This document shows, one piece after another, positions 9,620-18,881 of a stretch of 64,000 bases of DNA (position 1 is its first letter; every line of letters begins with the position of its first letter). Made by a program: the position numbers and the translations under genes. Source of the DNA: Siphonobacter sp. BAB-5405 (GTDB taxonomy: Bacteria; Bacteroidota; Bacteroidia; Cytophagales; Spirosomataceae); contig NZ_NJAG01000036.1 in assembly GCF_002872335.1 (NCBI RefSeq), positions 62,001 to 126,000 of the forward strand, written 5' to 3'. The notes below the pieces were generated by a model. The model searched no databases, was not told the origin of the DNA, and saw only the letters and a list, made by a program, of their open reading frames with translations.

Positions 9620-11026
9620 TTACTGATTGGCCTTGGCCGAGTTGATCATCGCTGATAACTCCGAAACAGCAGCTTCGTTGCCTCCCGAGAATCCCGTTAA
9701 TTTATAGCGAATGCGACCCTTTCCATCAATCACAAACTTCGCAGGAATGCCATTTACCTGAAAGGCAGATACCGCTTCATTCCGCTTCGTCTTTGCATTT
9801 TTGATGTCCATGTACAGATCTAAATCGTAGTGATTAGCCTTCAGGTATTCCTGAGCTTCGGCGGTTGGATTGCCTTGCCGTTCCCAGGTATGGATAAACA
9901 GGAATTTCACCTGTGGATCCTGCCTGTACTTATTCACTACCATTTGCATGGCGGGGAAAGAAGCTTTACACGGACCGCACCATGTCGCCCAGAAATCAAG
10001 CACAATCGTCTTCCCTTTAAAGTCAGCTAGCGATACCTGCTTGCCCGAAGCATCCGTAACGATGAATGAGGGAGCGGGCTCATTAATCATTAATTTGGCG
10101 GCCTCCGCTTCGTATTTACTCGTTAATTTCTGGTCGAGGGAAGCCAGGTATTCCTTCTCATTTTTTCCTGGATATAGCTTTTTGTAGATGGACGCCAGTT
10201 CCGCTCGTACGGTTGAGTCGGCCAGGCCACTGGTTACTGTCTTTTCCAGTAATGGAAAGGCTTCCTGGTAATTGCCACGCTTACTTAACAGAAGACCGTA
10301 GTTTTTGATTAAAGCGGGGCTTTTTCGCTCTGAAGAAGTGTAGACTTCGTGTAAGTAGGTATACGCTTTTTCATAATCTCCATTCTTAGCCAAAATTTCA
10401 CTGTACAGGCTTAACAGGCCATTCATACTATTTTTTCGATGATTTACTGCCCGAGCCGACGTGTCGGTAAGATTTGTCACCGCTCGAAGGGATGCTAACT
10501 CCTGGGTGATTAATTGTTCGGCTTCTTTACTATCATAAGTAGCCATGGTACTGGCAACGCTATGAACCGCGGTAGGCTTAAACAAAGGCGACTTCACTTT
10601 ATTCAGGTAAGCCAGTACTTTAGGCTTGTTCCTCGCCTGGGTATACGTATAGGCTACGGCATAATTGGCCATATCCAAATCAGCCCCCGGAAAATCTTTT
10701 TCCATTTGAGCCAGCATCCGTTCCTGAGTGGGGCCATCCTTTTCCGCGTACAGTCGGTTAGCTGCCCTATTACTGGCAATGGTGCCCTTTGGAAATCGCT
10801 TAACGGCCAGTTCGACGAGTGAATCTGATTTGGCTGGATTACTTTGGTAAAAATTCAAAAGCGTGAAAATATCCGCTTCCGAACCGCTTTCAAGCTTTTT
10901 TAACTTTGACTGAAGTTGAACCGGATCTTTTTCACTTTTGAGTGAATCCAGGGTGGCATTGGTAGGCTGCTGAGCAAACGCCAGCGTACCAGAGAAAATG
11001 CCCAGAACGATCAAGACTAGTTTCAT
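9620..11026 (-). CDS. TlpA-like thioredoxin-fold protein with helical repeat N-region
   Basis: A 468-residue exported protein. It has a Sec signal peptide (residues 1-19, ending LAFAQ). About residues 30-310 form an all-helical, TPR-like segment. A C-terminal thioredoxin/AhpC-TSA domain (about 325-468) carries the active site FWATWCGPCKASFP, with the cis-Pro region at NGIPAKFVID. Members act in the periplasm as thiol-disulfide reductases, often for cytochrome c maturation or envelope stress. The gene stands alone with its own terminator. A second, differently built TlpA protein lies at 20.5 kb. Confidence 0.85.
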   Translation of the reverse strand: MKLVLIVLGIFSGTLAFAQQPTNATLDSLKSEKDPVQLQSKLKKLESGSEADIFTLLNFYQSNPAKSDSLVELAVKRFPKGTIASNRAANRLYAEKDGPTQERMLAQMEKDFPGADLDMANYAVAYTYTQARNKPKVLAYLNKVKSPLFKPTAVHSVASTMATYDSKEAEQLITQELASLRAVTNLTDTSARAVNHRKNSMNGLLSLYSEILAKNGDYEKAYTYLHEVYTSSERKSPALIKNYGLLLSKRGNYQEAFPLLEKTVTSGLADSTVRAELASIYKKLYPGKNEKEYLASLDQKLTSKYEAEAAKLMINEPAPSFIVTDASGKQVSLADFKGKTIVLDFWATWCGPCKASFPAMQMVVNKYRQDPQVKFLFIHTWERQGNPTAEAQEYLKANHYDLDLYMDIKNAKTKRNEAVSAFQVNGIPAKFVIDGKGRIRYKLTGFSGGNEAAVSELSAMINSAKANQ

Positions 11027-11234
11027 AGTGAATTTTTTTGGATGAAAAGGATAGCGTAAAAAATAGAAATGGCCTCTCCTCGGAGGTTTGCCTAAGGTTA
11101 CTGAACAGCGAAGGACGGTGTAAGCACCAATTCATTATAGGACTTTTATAGGAATGTAGTTAACGTTTCGCTTGTGAGTTAAGCCCTACTGAAAAGTATG
11201 ATTACGAAAGCAGAGGTATACAGAGCATTTGAAG

Positions 11235-11267
11235 TAACGGGTAGTTTACCCAACTATCTACCCGTTA
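11235..11267 (-). terminator. Possible terminator downstream of ridA
   Basis: Inverted repeat TAACGGGTAG/CTACCCGTTA (11235-11244, 11258-11267), 16 bases past the stop of the minus-strand RidA gene. The stem is perfect but no T-run follows on the minus strand, so factor-dependent termination or RNA stabilisation is equally possible. Confidence 0.45.
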
Positions 11268-11282
11268 GCTGTATACGCTACG

Positions 11283-11657
11283 TTACGCCTGGTAAGCAAT
11301 AACGGATATTTCCACGGAGACGTCCTTAGGCAAACGGGCTACCTGAACCGTTTCGCGGGCGGGAAAATCGCTCGTAAAAAATTCGCCATACACCGCATTG
11401 ACGACGGCAAAGTCGTTCATGTCTTTCAGAAAAATGGACGTTTTAACAATGTTACGGTAGTGCATACCCGCGGCTGCCAGTAATTCACCCAGACTTAACA
11501 TGACTTGCCGGGTTTCAGCCTGAACGCCTTCCTGATTCGCTGCCACATTGGCCGCTATCTGGCCGGATACGTACAGCACAGGCCCTACCTGAACGGCCTG
11601 CGAATACGGACCGATGGGGGCTGGAACATTGGGGCTAAAAATGATTTGCTTGTTCAT
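11283..11657 (-). CDS. ridA: RidA family enamine/imine deaminase
   Basis: A 124-residue protein of the YjgF/YER057c/UK114 family. RidA hydrolyses reactive enamines and imines released by PLP enzymes to ketoacids and ammonia in the cytosol. The family pattern is clear: PAPIGPYSQAV near the N-terminus, LYVSGQIA, then ARETVQVARLPKDVSVEIS with the conserved Arg that contacts the substrate carboxylate. ATG 11657 is chosen because the family begins just before this point; a longer in-frame extension (to 11741) would overlap the exporter gene. It lies 37 bases after the MFS exporter and downstream of an aminotransferase. This suggests one operon in which RidA removes by-products of the PLP enzyme. 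Confidence 0.9.
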   Translation of the reverse strand: MNKQIIFSPNVPAPIGPYSQAVQVGPVLYVSGQIAANVAANQEGVQAETRQVMLSLGELLAAAGMHYRNIVKTSIFLKDMNDFAVVNAVYGEFFTSDFPARETVQVARLPKDVSVEISVIAYQA

Positions 11658-11694
11658 GATAGCAGTAGTTAAAAGACGAAAAATTAGAATAGAC

Positions 11695-12900
11695 TTAGGT
11701 CGGCAAACCCTCCAGGGCTTTGCTGGCGTGGTGGTGAACAACTAGTTGCTGTAAACCCAATCCGGACCAGCTCGCCAACACCATCGGGATGATCATCGGC
11801 AGGAGTGAGCCGTCGCTGAAATAACTGACCAGGGCCGAGAAGCTGGCACCCAGGATCATTTGCAGGCAACCGGCTAACGCAGAGGCACTGCCCGCATTTT
11901 GCCGGAACGGCAGTAAGGCTAACGTCGTGGCATTCGGGTTAATAAAGCCATGAAACAGGAGGTAACTAAAAACCAGTAAAAGCAGGAGCGGAGCCGTTAA
12001 CAGGTCCAGGATTCCGAGCAGGCCTAAAAGCAGAGCAAACCCTGCCTGCAGGCGGCCTGCTATTCGTAACAGTTCCGGGGTCGTTTTCCATTGGTGAGCA
12101 AAGCGGTTAATCTGGCTTCCGAGTACCAAGCCACCCGCACAGAATCCGAACGCGTAGCTAAAATCCGCCTGCGAAAAATGATAGGTATCCATCAAAATTT
12201 GAGGCGAACCCGCAATGAACGAAAAGAGACCGGCGGAGGCCAGGCCCGCCACCAGGGCGTGAACGCTAAAAACCGAGGAAGAAAGTACCTGAATGTATTC
12301 ATTCAGAATCTGCCTTGGCCGTAAGGAAATCGACGCGTCGGCGGGTTTACTTTCCGGTAAGGTGCGGACCATCAGGACCATTAAACTCAGGGACAAAAAG
12401 GCCATACTGAGAAAAATAGCCCGCCAGCCCGCCAGTTCCAGAATCAGGCGTCCAACCGTTGGAGCCAGAATGGGGGAGATGCCTAAAATCAGCAACAGCG
12501 TAGAAAGTATTCCCGCGATTTCCTGCGGTTGGTACAAGTCCCGCACCATCGCCCGGCTTGCTACCATGCCCACACAACCACCGACCGCCAATACAAAACG
12601 CAGGCCAATCAGCCAGTGAACCTCCGTAACATACGCACAGGCAACCGCAGCGAGCGAATACAGAAACAGACCCGCCAGCAAGGGCTTTTTTCGGCCAAAT
12701 CGGTCCAGCAACGGGCCGCAAAGCAACTGGCCTACTGCTAAACCCAAGAAGAAACTCGTTAGCGAATAAGCCACTGCCGAAACGGTCGTGTGCAATTGCT
12801 GGGCCATCACCGGGAATGCCGGTAAATACGTATCAATGGAAAAGGGGGCCAGGGCCATCAGTAGACCCAGCGTGAGGAGCGAAAGCACGGTTGGTTTCAT
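11695..12900 (-). CDS. Bcr/CflA-type MFS multidrug or metabolite exporter
   Basis: A 401-residue inner-membrane protein with about 12 hydrophobic helices. Helix 1 carries APFSIDTYLPAFP, the hallmark of the Bcr/CflA (DHA1) subfamily, and the 2-3 loop has the MFS motif A (LLDRFGRKKPLL). Members export drugs, sulfonamides or amino acids such as cysteine with proton antiport. Its start codon overlaps the stop of the upstream aminotransferase (ATGA at 12897-12900), so the two are very likely translationally coupled. The coupling suggests that it exports the product of that aminotransferase (inference). Confidence 0.88.
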   Translation of the reverse strand: MKPTVLSLLTLGLLMALAPFSIDTYLPAFPVMAQQLHTTVSAVAYSLTSFFLGLAVGQLLCGPLLDRFGRKKPLLAGLFLYSLAAVACAYVTEVHWLIGLRFVLAVGGCVGMVASRAMVRDLYQPQEIAGILSTLLLILGISPILAPTVGRLILELAGWRAIFLSMAFLSLSLMVLMVRTLPESKPADASISLRPRQILNEYIQVLSSSVFSVHALVAGLASAGLFSFIAGSPQILMDTYHFSQADFSYAFGFCAGGLVLGSQINRFAHQWKTTPELLRIAGRLQAGFALLLGLLGILDLLTAPLLLLLVFSYLLFHGFINPNATTLALLPFRQNAGSASALAGCLQMILGASFSALVSYFSDGSLLPMIIPMVLASWSGLGLQQLVVHHHASKALEGLPT

Positions 12901-13979
12901 CGGCTCTGAAGTTCGCCCAGGGCTTTAACGAATAGCTGCATCTCCTCGGGCGTACCCAAACTCAGGCGGCACCAGAACGTGCGGTGCATTTCCATCGTTT
13001 TTACCCGAATGCCTTTGGCAAGCATTTGCTTCCGAAAGGAGTCCCCCGGTAGGGGTAAAGCCATCAGGATAAAGTTTGCATACGAAGGAATGAACACGTA
13101 GCCCAGTCGGTTGAGCTGGCTATACACGTAGGATTTAACCCGTTCATTCTGCTGTACGTAGTGTAAATGAAAGGCGATGTCGTCGAGTGCCGCCGAGGCC
13201 GCATACAAGGCCAGCGAACTAATATTGAGGCCCGTCATGGCATTTACCTGATGAAACGGAGCCAGAAAGGCGGGCTGGGCGAGGAGATAACCCACGCGTA
13301 AACCGGCTAACCCAAAGCCTTTCGAGAACGTCCGTCCAATGATGACATTTTTCTTTTCAAGCAGTAAACTCACCATGCTCTGCGTATTCGCTGCTACGGC
13401 TAAATCCAGGTAAGCTTCGTCGATAAAAATGGGTACGCGTGGGGAAACGCTCTCGCAAAACCGCAGTAACGATTGCCCCTCAGTAATACTGCCCGTCGGG
13501 TTGTTGGGATTACAGATATAAACCATGCGAGTACGCTCATCGATGGCCGCTTCCATCCGCTCTAAATCGTGAGAACCATCGCTTCGGCAGGCAATGCTTT
13601 TGCACTGGGCACCGGTGGCTACTACCGCGTCCAGAAAGAGGGGGAACGTAGGCGTAGGACAAACCAGGTTATCACCGGGCTTGAAATAAAGCAGAGCCGT
13701 CTTTTCCAGTAAATCCGAAAGCCCGGCCCCCACCAAGACCTGAGCGGCTGACACCCGTTCCCGGGCCGCAATTTTAGCCGTGAGTACGGGCAAATCGCTA
13801 AAGACGTAACGATTCGCTAAAGGGAGTGCGGCCAGGATGGCCTGTTGTACGGCGGGAGAAACGCCATAAGGATTTTCATTCGAATCCAGCCGAAGCAACG
13901 TTTGGGCGGCCCCTTCCCTGGAAGTGGGTGGCCCTTGAAAGGCTACCGAATGCGGAGCGGGTACAGGAATGGATTTCAT
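12897..13979 (-). CDS. HisC-like PLP-dependent aminotransferase (class I/II)
   Basis: A 360-residue fold-type I aminotransferase close to histidinol-phosphate aminotransferase. It begins with the family phrase LLRLDSNENPYG. Further marks are VGAGLSDLLEK, the PLP-contacting NPNNPTG loop, FIDEAYLDL (Asp contacting the pyridine N), and the Schiff-base lysine in GRTFSKGFGLAGLRVGY. The C-terminal RLSLGTPEEM supplies the substrate-carboxylate Arg. No other his genes are nearby. The downstream partners are an exporter and RidA, so a role outside histidine synthesis is more likely (threonine-phosphate or aromatic amino-acid type). It is the first gene of a three-gene operon. Confidence 0.85.
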   Translation of the reverse strand: MKSIPVPAPHSVAFQGPPTSREGAAQTLLRLDSNENPYGVSPAVQQAILAALPLANRYVFSDLPVLTAKIAARERVSAAQVLVGAGLSDLLEKTALLYFKPGDNLVCPTPTFPLFLDAVVATGAQCKSIACRSDGSHDLERMEAAIDERTRMVYICNPNNPTGSITEGQSLLRFCESVSPRVPIFIDEAYLDLAVAANTQSMVSLLLEKKNVIIGRTFSKGFGLAGLRVGYLLAQPAFLAPFHQVNAMTGLNISSLALYAASAALDDIAFHLHYVQQNERVKSYVYSQLNRLGYVFIPSYANFILMALPLPGDSFRKQMLAKGIRVKTMEMHRTFWCRLSLGTPEEMQLFVKALGELQSR

Positions 13980-14043
13980 AGATTCATGACTAGGCTATGA
14001 CTACCTAATCGGATTGTTGATGAAGTAAGGAAGTCGCTGGAAT

Positions 14044-14070
14044 CGGGGCAGCATGATAGTATCTGCCCCG
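14044..14070. terminator. Hairpin between M16 protease and aminotransferase genes
   Basis: Perfect stem CGGGGCAG/CTGCCCCG (14044-14051, 14063-14070), 8 bases past the stop of the minus-strand M16 protease gene. A short T-run exists only on the plus strand. It probably still helps to end the protease transcript or to insulate the next operon. Confidence 0.5.
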
Positions 14071-14078
14071 TTTTCAAC

Positions 14079-16874
14079 CTACTGTTTAGATTCGGGTAAC
14101 AGTAAAGCCTTCACACAATTCGATCCCAATACCTTTTTCGCCAGACTTTGTACGGACTCTTTGCTAACCTGGTCAATTCGCTTCATCTGCTGGAGAATCT
14201 CCTGAGGCGACTGACCGTACTGATGACTGGTAACCAGGTGATTCATCCAGTACTGATTATCCTTAAGTTGTAATTCCAGCTGACGTTTACTTTCCATCTT
14301 AAACTTGTCTACGTCCGTTTGCGAGGGACCGGTAGTTTTCAGGTGCTCTAGTAATTCCAGCGTTTTCGTGGCTAGTTCTTCCACGCGTCCGGGACTGGTC
14401 CCATAGCTAATGGCTAGTGTATAGCGGGGCTCGGGTAGTTTGAAAGCACTGGCGGAAGCTCCAATAAAATAGACCCCGCTTTCTTTTTCACGAATCTCTT
14501 CGACCAGTTTAATGTTAAGAATTTCCTTGATGGCCGTCAGATTAATGGTGTTTTCGGGCGTATAAGGTAACGCTCCGGAATAGATGAATTGAGCCGATGC
14601 TTTTTGTTCAATTCCCCGAAAAACGCTTTTGGATACCTGTCCCTGCAAGGGCCGAATGTGAAGATCGGTATACGCTTCTTTTTTCTTCTGAGAAGGTAGG
14701 CTGCCCAGGTATTTTTCAAGCAGGGGCTTCAGTTCTTCTACTTTAAAATTACCCACGAAGAAGTAGGTAAAGTCCGACGCGTTGGCAAAACGCTCCCGGT
14801 AGATTTGATACGCTTTTTGAACATTAATTTTGTCTACATCGGAAGGCTTTACGGGCATTCGACGCGGATGATACCCGCCCATGACTGCCGTTAACGTATC
14901 CCGAAATACATTCTGTGGATTGGGAGTCGCCTGATTTTGCTCAAATTCATCTTTCAGATTCGTCAGAAAACCCTGGATAACGGCTTCGTCCTTACGGGGT
15001 AACGTTAACCTGGCGTGCATGAGCTGAAAGGCCGTTTCCGCATCTTTGGGTGCAAACGAACCCGATAGCCCTTCCGCGGTTTCGTTGATGAAGGTAGAAA
15101 CATTCACTACTTTTCCCGTCAGGTATTTACGTAGCTGCGTGGAAGAAAAATCGGCCACGCCTCCCTGACTAACCAGATTATTCGTAAACCGGGCCGTATT
15201 GAAATCATCGTAAAGAGCAGTGCCGCCAAAGCTATAGCCCGTGAACAAAATCTCATCGTTTTTGAAATCCGTAGGCTTGAGCACCACTTTTACGCCATTG
15301 GATAGCGTCAGCTCCGTTGCATTGATTTCAGGGAGAGATTTCTCCGCAGTAATTTTTCCCGCCTTAGGAAGACTGGTTAGCAGGGACTTAGAAACCACTT
15401 CATCTACGTAGGCCGTAAGATTTTCGGGAGTATAATCAATCCAGGCTAATAACTGGGCTTGCGTAGGTAACGTAGCTTTTTCTTTTTCGGGAGCCATCAC
15501 GATAACGGCCCGGTTTTCTTTCGTCAGCAGCGTTTTGGGTAAAGCATTGACTTCTTCAAGCGTAATGCCGGGCAATTCGGCTTTAACAAATCTGGCGTAC
15601 GAGTCAATACCCATCGAAGTTTCATCGCCTACGAAATCGTACATATACTCCATGGCCAGCGTTTGGGAGGAGGTCTTGTCTTTTTCCTTCAATCGTCTCT
15701 CCACGTCTGATCCGAAATTTTGCTTGGCCCGTTCCAGCTCCGTAGCCGTAAAACCAAACTTGGCCACGCGGGCGTTTTCGTCCAGTACTGCTTTCAGCCC
15801 TTTTTCAATGCCGCCCGTCTTGGCTACTACGCCGCTTACATAGGCATCGTAAGTACCCACGAAGCTACTTGTGGAGCTAAATCCATTTTGAAAAGGAGGA
15901 TCGGCCCGTTGAGTCAATTCCCGCAGCCGACTGCCAATCATCTGGTTGAACAAAGACCGTTTGATTTTTTCGCGGGTATCGGCGAAGGTCTTTTCTTTCA
16001 GCTCAGGCAGTCGCGTCAGAATCTGAACAATCGTGTAGGGCTGCTCTTTATCGGTTACGATGGCCACTTTCGTATCGCTGTTGGCCGGAATCGGAAATTC
16101 ACCCAGAGGCTTCGGACTCGTGGCCGCCGGAATGGCTCCGAATTTCTCCTGGATGATCTTTTCGACCTGTGCTACATCAAAATCGCCCACGGCAATAATG
16201 GCCTGATTCTGCGGCTGATACCAGGTTTTGTAGAAGTTACGAATCGTTTCGGGTTTGAAGTTTTTCAGGATTTCTTCCGTACCAATGACGTTCCGCTTGC
16301 CCCATTTCGAACCGTTCATGATGACGGGAAAGTACTCATCCCGCATCCGCTGGGAGGCACCCTTGCCACCCCGCAGTTCTTCCAGAATGACGCCCCGCTC
16401 TTTGTTGATTTCGGTTTCGTCCATGGTCAGATCGTGTGACCAGTCTTCCAAGATATCGAAGGCTCGTAAGAACACTTTCATCGAATCCGTTGGTACCGGT
16501 AGGAAATAGACGGTCTGCTCCTGATTCGTGAAAGCGTTAAGATCATCCCCGAATTTGATACCATTCGACTGAAGAAAGCTGACGAGTTCATTCTTCGGAA
16601 AACTTTTAGTGCCGTTAAAGGCCATGTGCTCGGTAAAGTGAGCCAGTCCGTTTTCGGGATCTTCTTCCTGAATGGCTCCTACTTTCACGGCCAGCATGAG
16701 GTGAGCCCGGTTCTTGGGTTCAGCGTTTTTGCGGATGTAATAGGTCAGGCCGTTGGGCAGTTTGCCCACTTTGGTTTGGGGGTCGAAGGGAATGGGCTGG
16801 TTGAGTTGCTGGGCCAGTACATTGGTCGCCAGCAGGAGCAGTCCTATAAAAAAACCGGAATGGAGTTTAGTCAT
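14079..16874 (-). CDS. M16 family (pitrilysin-like) zinc peptidase
   Basis: A 931-residue exported protease. A signal peptide (ending NVLAQ) precedes the first M16 domain, which contains the inverted zinc motif HFTEH, with the downstream Glu in the ETEINKERGVILEE segment. A second, inactive M16 C-terminal domain and a further M16 repeat follow, giving the roughly 930-residue two-halved chamber usual for periplasmic Bacteroidota members. These enzymes clip small peptides and unfolded proteins. ATG 16874 starts directly at a typical signal peptide; 19 further in-frame residues upstream would mask it. It is monocistronic. Confidence 0.9.
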   Translation of the reverse strand: MTKLHSGFFIGLLLLATNVLAQQLNQPIPFDPQTKVGKLPNGLTYYIRKNAEPKNRAHLMLAVKVGAIQEEDPENGLAHFTEHMAFNGTKSFPKNELVSFLQSNGIKFGDDLNAFTNQEQTVYFLPVPTDSMKVFLRAFDILEDWSHDLTMDETEINKERGVILEELRGGKGASQRMRDEYFPVIMNGSKWGKRNVIGTEEILKNFKPETIRNFYKTWYQPQNQAIIAVGDFDVAQVEKIIQEKFGAIPAATSPKPLGEFPIPANSDTKVAIVTDKEQPYTIVQILTRLPELKEKTFADTREKIKRSLFNQMIGSRLRELTQRADPPFQNGFSSTSSFVGTYDAYVSGVVAKTGGIEKGLKAVLDENARVAKFGFTATELERAKQNFGSDVERRLKEKDKTSSQTLAMEYMYDFVGDETSMGIDSYARFVKAELPGITLEEVNALPKTLLTKENRAVIVMAPEKEKATLPTQAQLLAWIDYTPENLTAYVDEVVSKSLLTSLPKAGKITAEKSLPEINATELTLSNGVKVVLKPTDFKNDEILFTGYSFGGTALYDDFNTARFTNNLVSQGGVADFSSTQLRKYLTGKVVNVSTFINETAEGLSGSFAPKDAETAFQLMHARLTLPRKDEAVIQGFLTNLKDEFEQNQATPNPQNVFRDTLTAVMGGYHPRRMPVKPSDVDKINVQKAYQIYRERFANASDFTYFFVGNFKVEELKPLLEKYLGSLPSQKKKEAYTDLHIRPLQGQVSKSVFRGIEQKASAQFIYSGALPYTPENTINLTAIKEILNIKLVEEIREKESGVYFIGASASAFKLPEPRYTLAISYGTSPGRVEELATKTLELLEHLKTTGPSQTDVDKFKMESKRQLELQLKDNQYWMNHLVTSHQYGQSPQEILQQMKRIDQVSKESVQSLAKKVLGSNCVKALLLPESKQ

Positions 16875-16945
16875 GATGTTGATAGGAATAGAATGAAGCG
16901 AATTCAAGGAATCAAACTGCAGGTAATTCAAGTGATGGGATGAAA

Positions 16946-16973
16946 TAGAGCTTTCTCAAACAAGAAAGCTCTA
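16946..16973. terminator. Hairpin with CTTTCT-type stem, bidirectional
   Basis: Stem TAGAGCTTTCT/AGAAAGCTCTA (16946-16956, 16963-16973) between the DsbD gene's 3' end and the M16 gene's start. A TTTT run follows on the plus side. The stem core resembles those at 9570 and 17126. Confidence 0.5.
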
Positions 16974-17119
16974 TGGGTTTTACCTAACCAAAACAGTCTC
17001 TATTAATCTTAGTAATGTCGAACCAAGGGATCTTACAAAATGAACAGAAACTCTTCGGGAGACGGGGAAGGGCTACCAAAGAACTTCGGCCGGATGGATG
17101 CAAAATCCGGTCGATGAAG

Positions 17120-17149
17120 ATAGAACTTTCTCAAGCGAGAAAGCCCTAT
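17120..17149 (-). terminator. Terminator of the DsbD gene
   Basis: On the minus strand ATAGGGCTTTCTC (17137-17149) pairs with GAGAAAGTTCTAT (17120-17132) through two G-U pairs, giving a 13-bp stem. On plus-strand RNA the same positions would be mismatches, so the hairpin is specific to the minus transcript. It lies about 30 bases past the dsbD stop. Confidence 0.6.
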
Positions 17150-17177
17150 CGATCTCCTCTTAACCAAAACGTGTTCA

Positions 17178-18872
17178 CTACTTTTTATTGAGTTTACTCG
17201 CTAGGCCCGTATTTAGAAAAGCGAGAAATTCATTGGTGTCATAATTAGCACCCTGGGGCTTTACCAAGGCCTGTTCGGTGTTCGCATCCAGCAGCACGTA
17301 GTACGGCTGAGAATTGGATAAAAAATGGCTCGCTTGCAGATTGCTCCACTTCTTGCCAATCGTGCGGATGGGCTTCCCATTCACGACGGTTTGTTCCGAA
17401 GCCGCTAGCTCGGTTTTATCATCGACGTAGAGCTGAATCAAGACGTACTTTTCCCGAATGGTTTGTAAGACGGCGGGGTCGGGCCAGACGGTGGCCTCCA
17501 TTTTTCGACAATTCACGCAGGCATGCCCCGTAAAATCAATCAACACGGGCTTTCCCACCTTTCGGGCGTAGGCCAGCCCTTCCTCGTAATCAAAGAAGGC
17601 ATCCAGGCCCAGCGGGGCATGAAACAAATCGCTGTACTTATGAGTCGGGTGACTTTGGGCAGCTGAACCTGCATTTCCAGTTAGACTGGCGGAGTACAGA
17701 TCAAAATCCTGGGTCTGCTGCGGGGGCAGAAAGGCCGCAATGGCTTTCAAAGGGGCTCCCCACAGGCCCGGAATCATGTAGAGCGAAAAGCTCAGCGAGA
17801 GAACCGCCAGAAAAAAGCGGGGTACCGACAAAGAAACCAGCGGCGAATCGTGAGCAAAGCGGAGCTTGCCCAGCAAATAGAAACCCAGCACGCCAAAGAG
17901 AATGATCCAGAGCACCAGAAACACTTCCCGGTCAAACCACTGCCAGTGGTAGGCCAGATCGACGTTGGATAAAAACTTCAGGGCCAGGGCCAGCTCCAGA
18001 ATCCCCAGCGTCACCTTCACCGAATTCAACCAGCCCCCCGATTTAGGCAGGGTTTTCATCCAAGAGGGAAATAGGGAAAACAGGGTAAAGGGCAGGGCCA
18101 GGGCCAGAGCAAAACCGAACATACCCACGGCGGGTCCCAGCAACGCTCCCATGGAAGCCGCCTGCACCAGCAGCGTGCCAATGATGGGACCCGTGCAGGA
18201 AAAGCTCACCAGGGAAAGCGTCGTGGCCATGAAGAAAATGCCCAGCAGTCCACCCTGATCGGCTTTCTGATCCATCTTATTGGCCCAGGCAGTGGGCAGC
18301 ATGATCTCAAAGGCTCCCAGAAAGGACGCGGCAAAAACCACCAGCAGCAAAAAGAAAGCAAAGTTGAAGAGGCCGTTGGTGGACAGGTTATTCAGAGCAT
18401 CGGCCCCGAATAGAACGGTAATGAGCAAGCCCAGCGAAACGTAGATGACGATGATGGAAAGTCCGTAAATCAGGGCATTGCGGATGCCCGAGGATTTGCT
18501 TTCGGCCTGCTTGGTAAAAAAGCTGACGGTCATGGGCAACAGCGGAAAAATGCAGGGCATGAAGATGGCGGCAAGGCCCCCCAGAAGTCCTGCTACAAAG
18601 GTCATCCACAAGGACTCGCTTTCGGCCGAGGGCGTAGCCGGGGTGTTGGCTACGCCGCTCAGAGCCTGAGCACTAGAGTCCGCGGGCATCGTTGCCTGAG
18701 TCGAGGCACCCACCGAATCGGTCGTCTCTTCGACGGGGGTGAACTCCAGATCGTCGATGGAAAGCGAGTCCTGAGCCCAGACGGATGTGGTGCTGAGCAG
18801 ACCCAGTACCACGAGTAAGCCCATGGCCCCGATCCGAAGCCACTGCTTCAGGGGTAAGAAATTGAGTACCAT
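17178..18872 (-). CDS. dsbD: DsbD-like thiol-disulfide interchange protein (membrane and gamma domains)
   Basis: A 564-residue inner-membrane protein that passes electrons from cytosolic thioredoxin to the periplasm. It has a signal peptide/first helix and a short Ser/Thr-rich linker. The eight-helix transmembrane beta domain has the two redox Cys in MPCIFPLLP (about C106) and SCTGPIIG (about C228). The C-terminal thioredoxin gamma domain (about 430-564) has DFTGHACVNCRK. The N-terminal alpha domain of classical DsbD is absent and is encoded by the separate upstream gene 9 bases away. This looks like a split DsbD rather than a truncated one. The best electron acceptors nearby are the TlpA proteins (inference). 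Confidence 0.9.
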   Translation of the reverse strand: MVLNFLPLKQWLRIGAMGLLVVLGLLSTTSVWAQDSLSIDDLEFTPVEETTDSVGASTQATMPADSSAQALSGVANTPATPSAESESLWMTFVAGLLGGLAAIFMPCIFPLLPMTVSFFTKQAESKSSGIRNALIYGLSIIVIYVSLGLLITVLFGADALNNLSTNGLFNFAFFLLLVVFAASFLGAFEIMLPTAWANKMDQKADQGGLLGIFFMATTLSLVSFSCTGPIIGTLLVQAASMGALLGPAVGMFGFALALALPFTLFSLFPSWMKTLPKSGGWLNSVKVTLGILELALALKFLSNVDLAYHWQWFDREVFLVLWIILFGVLGFYLLGKLRFAHDSPLVSLSVPRFFLAVLSLSFSLYMIPGLWGAPLKAIAAFLPPQQTQDFDLYSASLTGNAGSAAQSHPTHKYSDLFHAPLGLDAFFDYEEGLAYARKVGKPVLIDFTGHACVNCRKMEATVWPDPAVLQTIREKYVLIQLYVDDKTELAASEQTVVNGKPIRTIGKKWSNLQASHFLSNSQPYYVLLDANTEQALVKPQGANYDTNEFLAFLNTGLASKLNKK

Positions 18873-18881
18873 AGACGCTAC

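Noticed and set aside
15720-16439. Open frame of 239 codons antisense to the M16 protease gene
   Set aside because: Shadow of the protease coding strand; no family resemblance.
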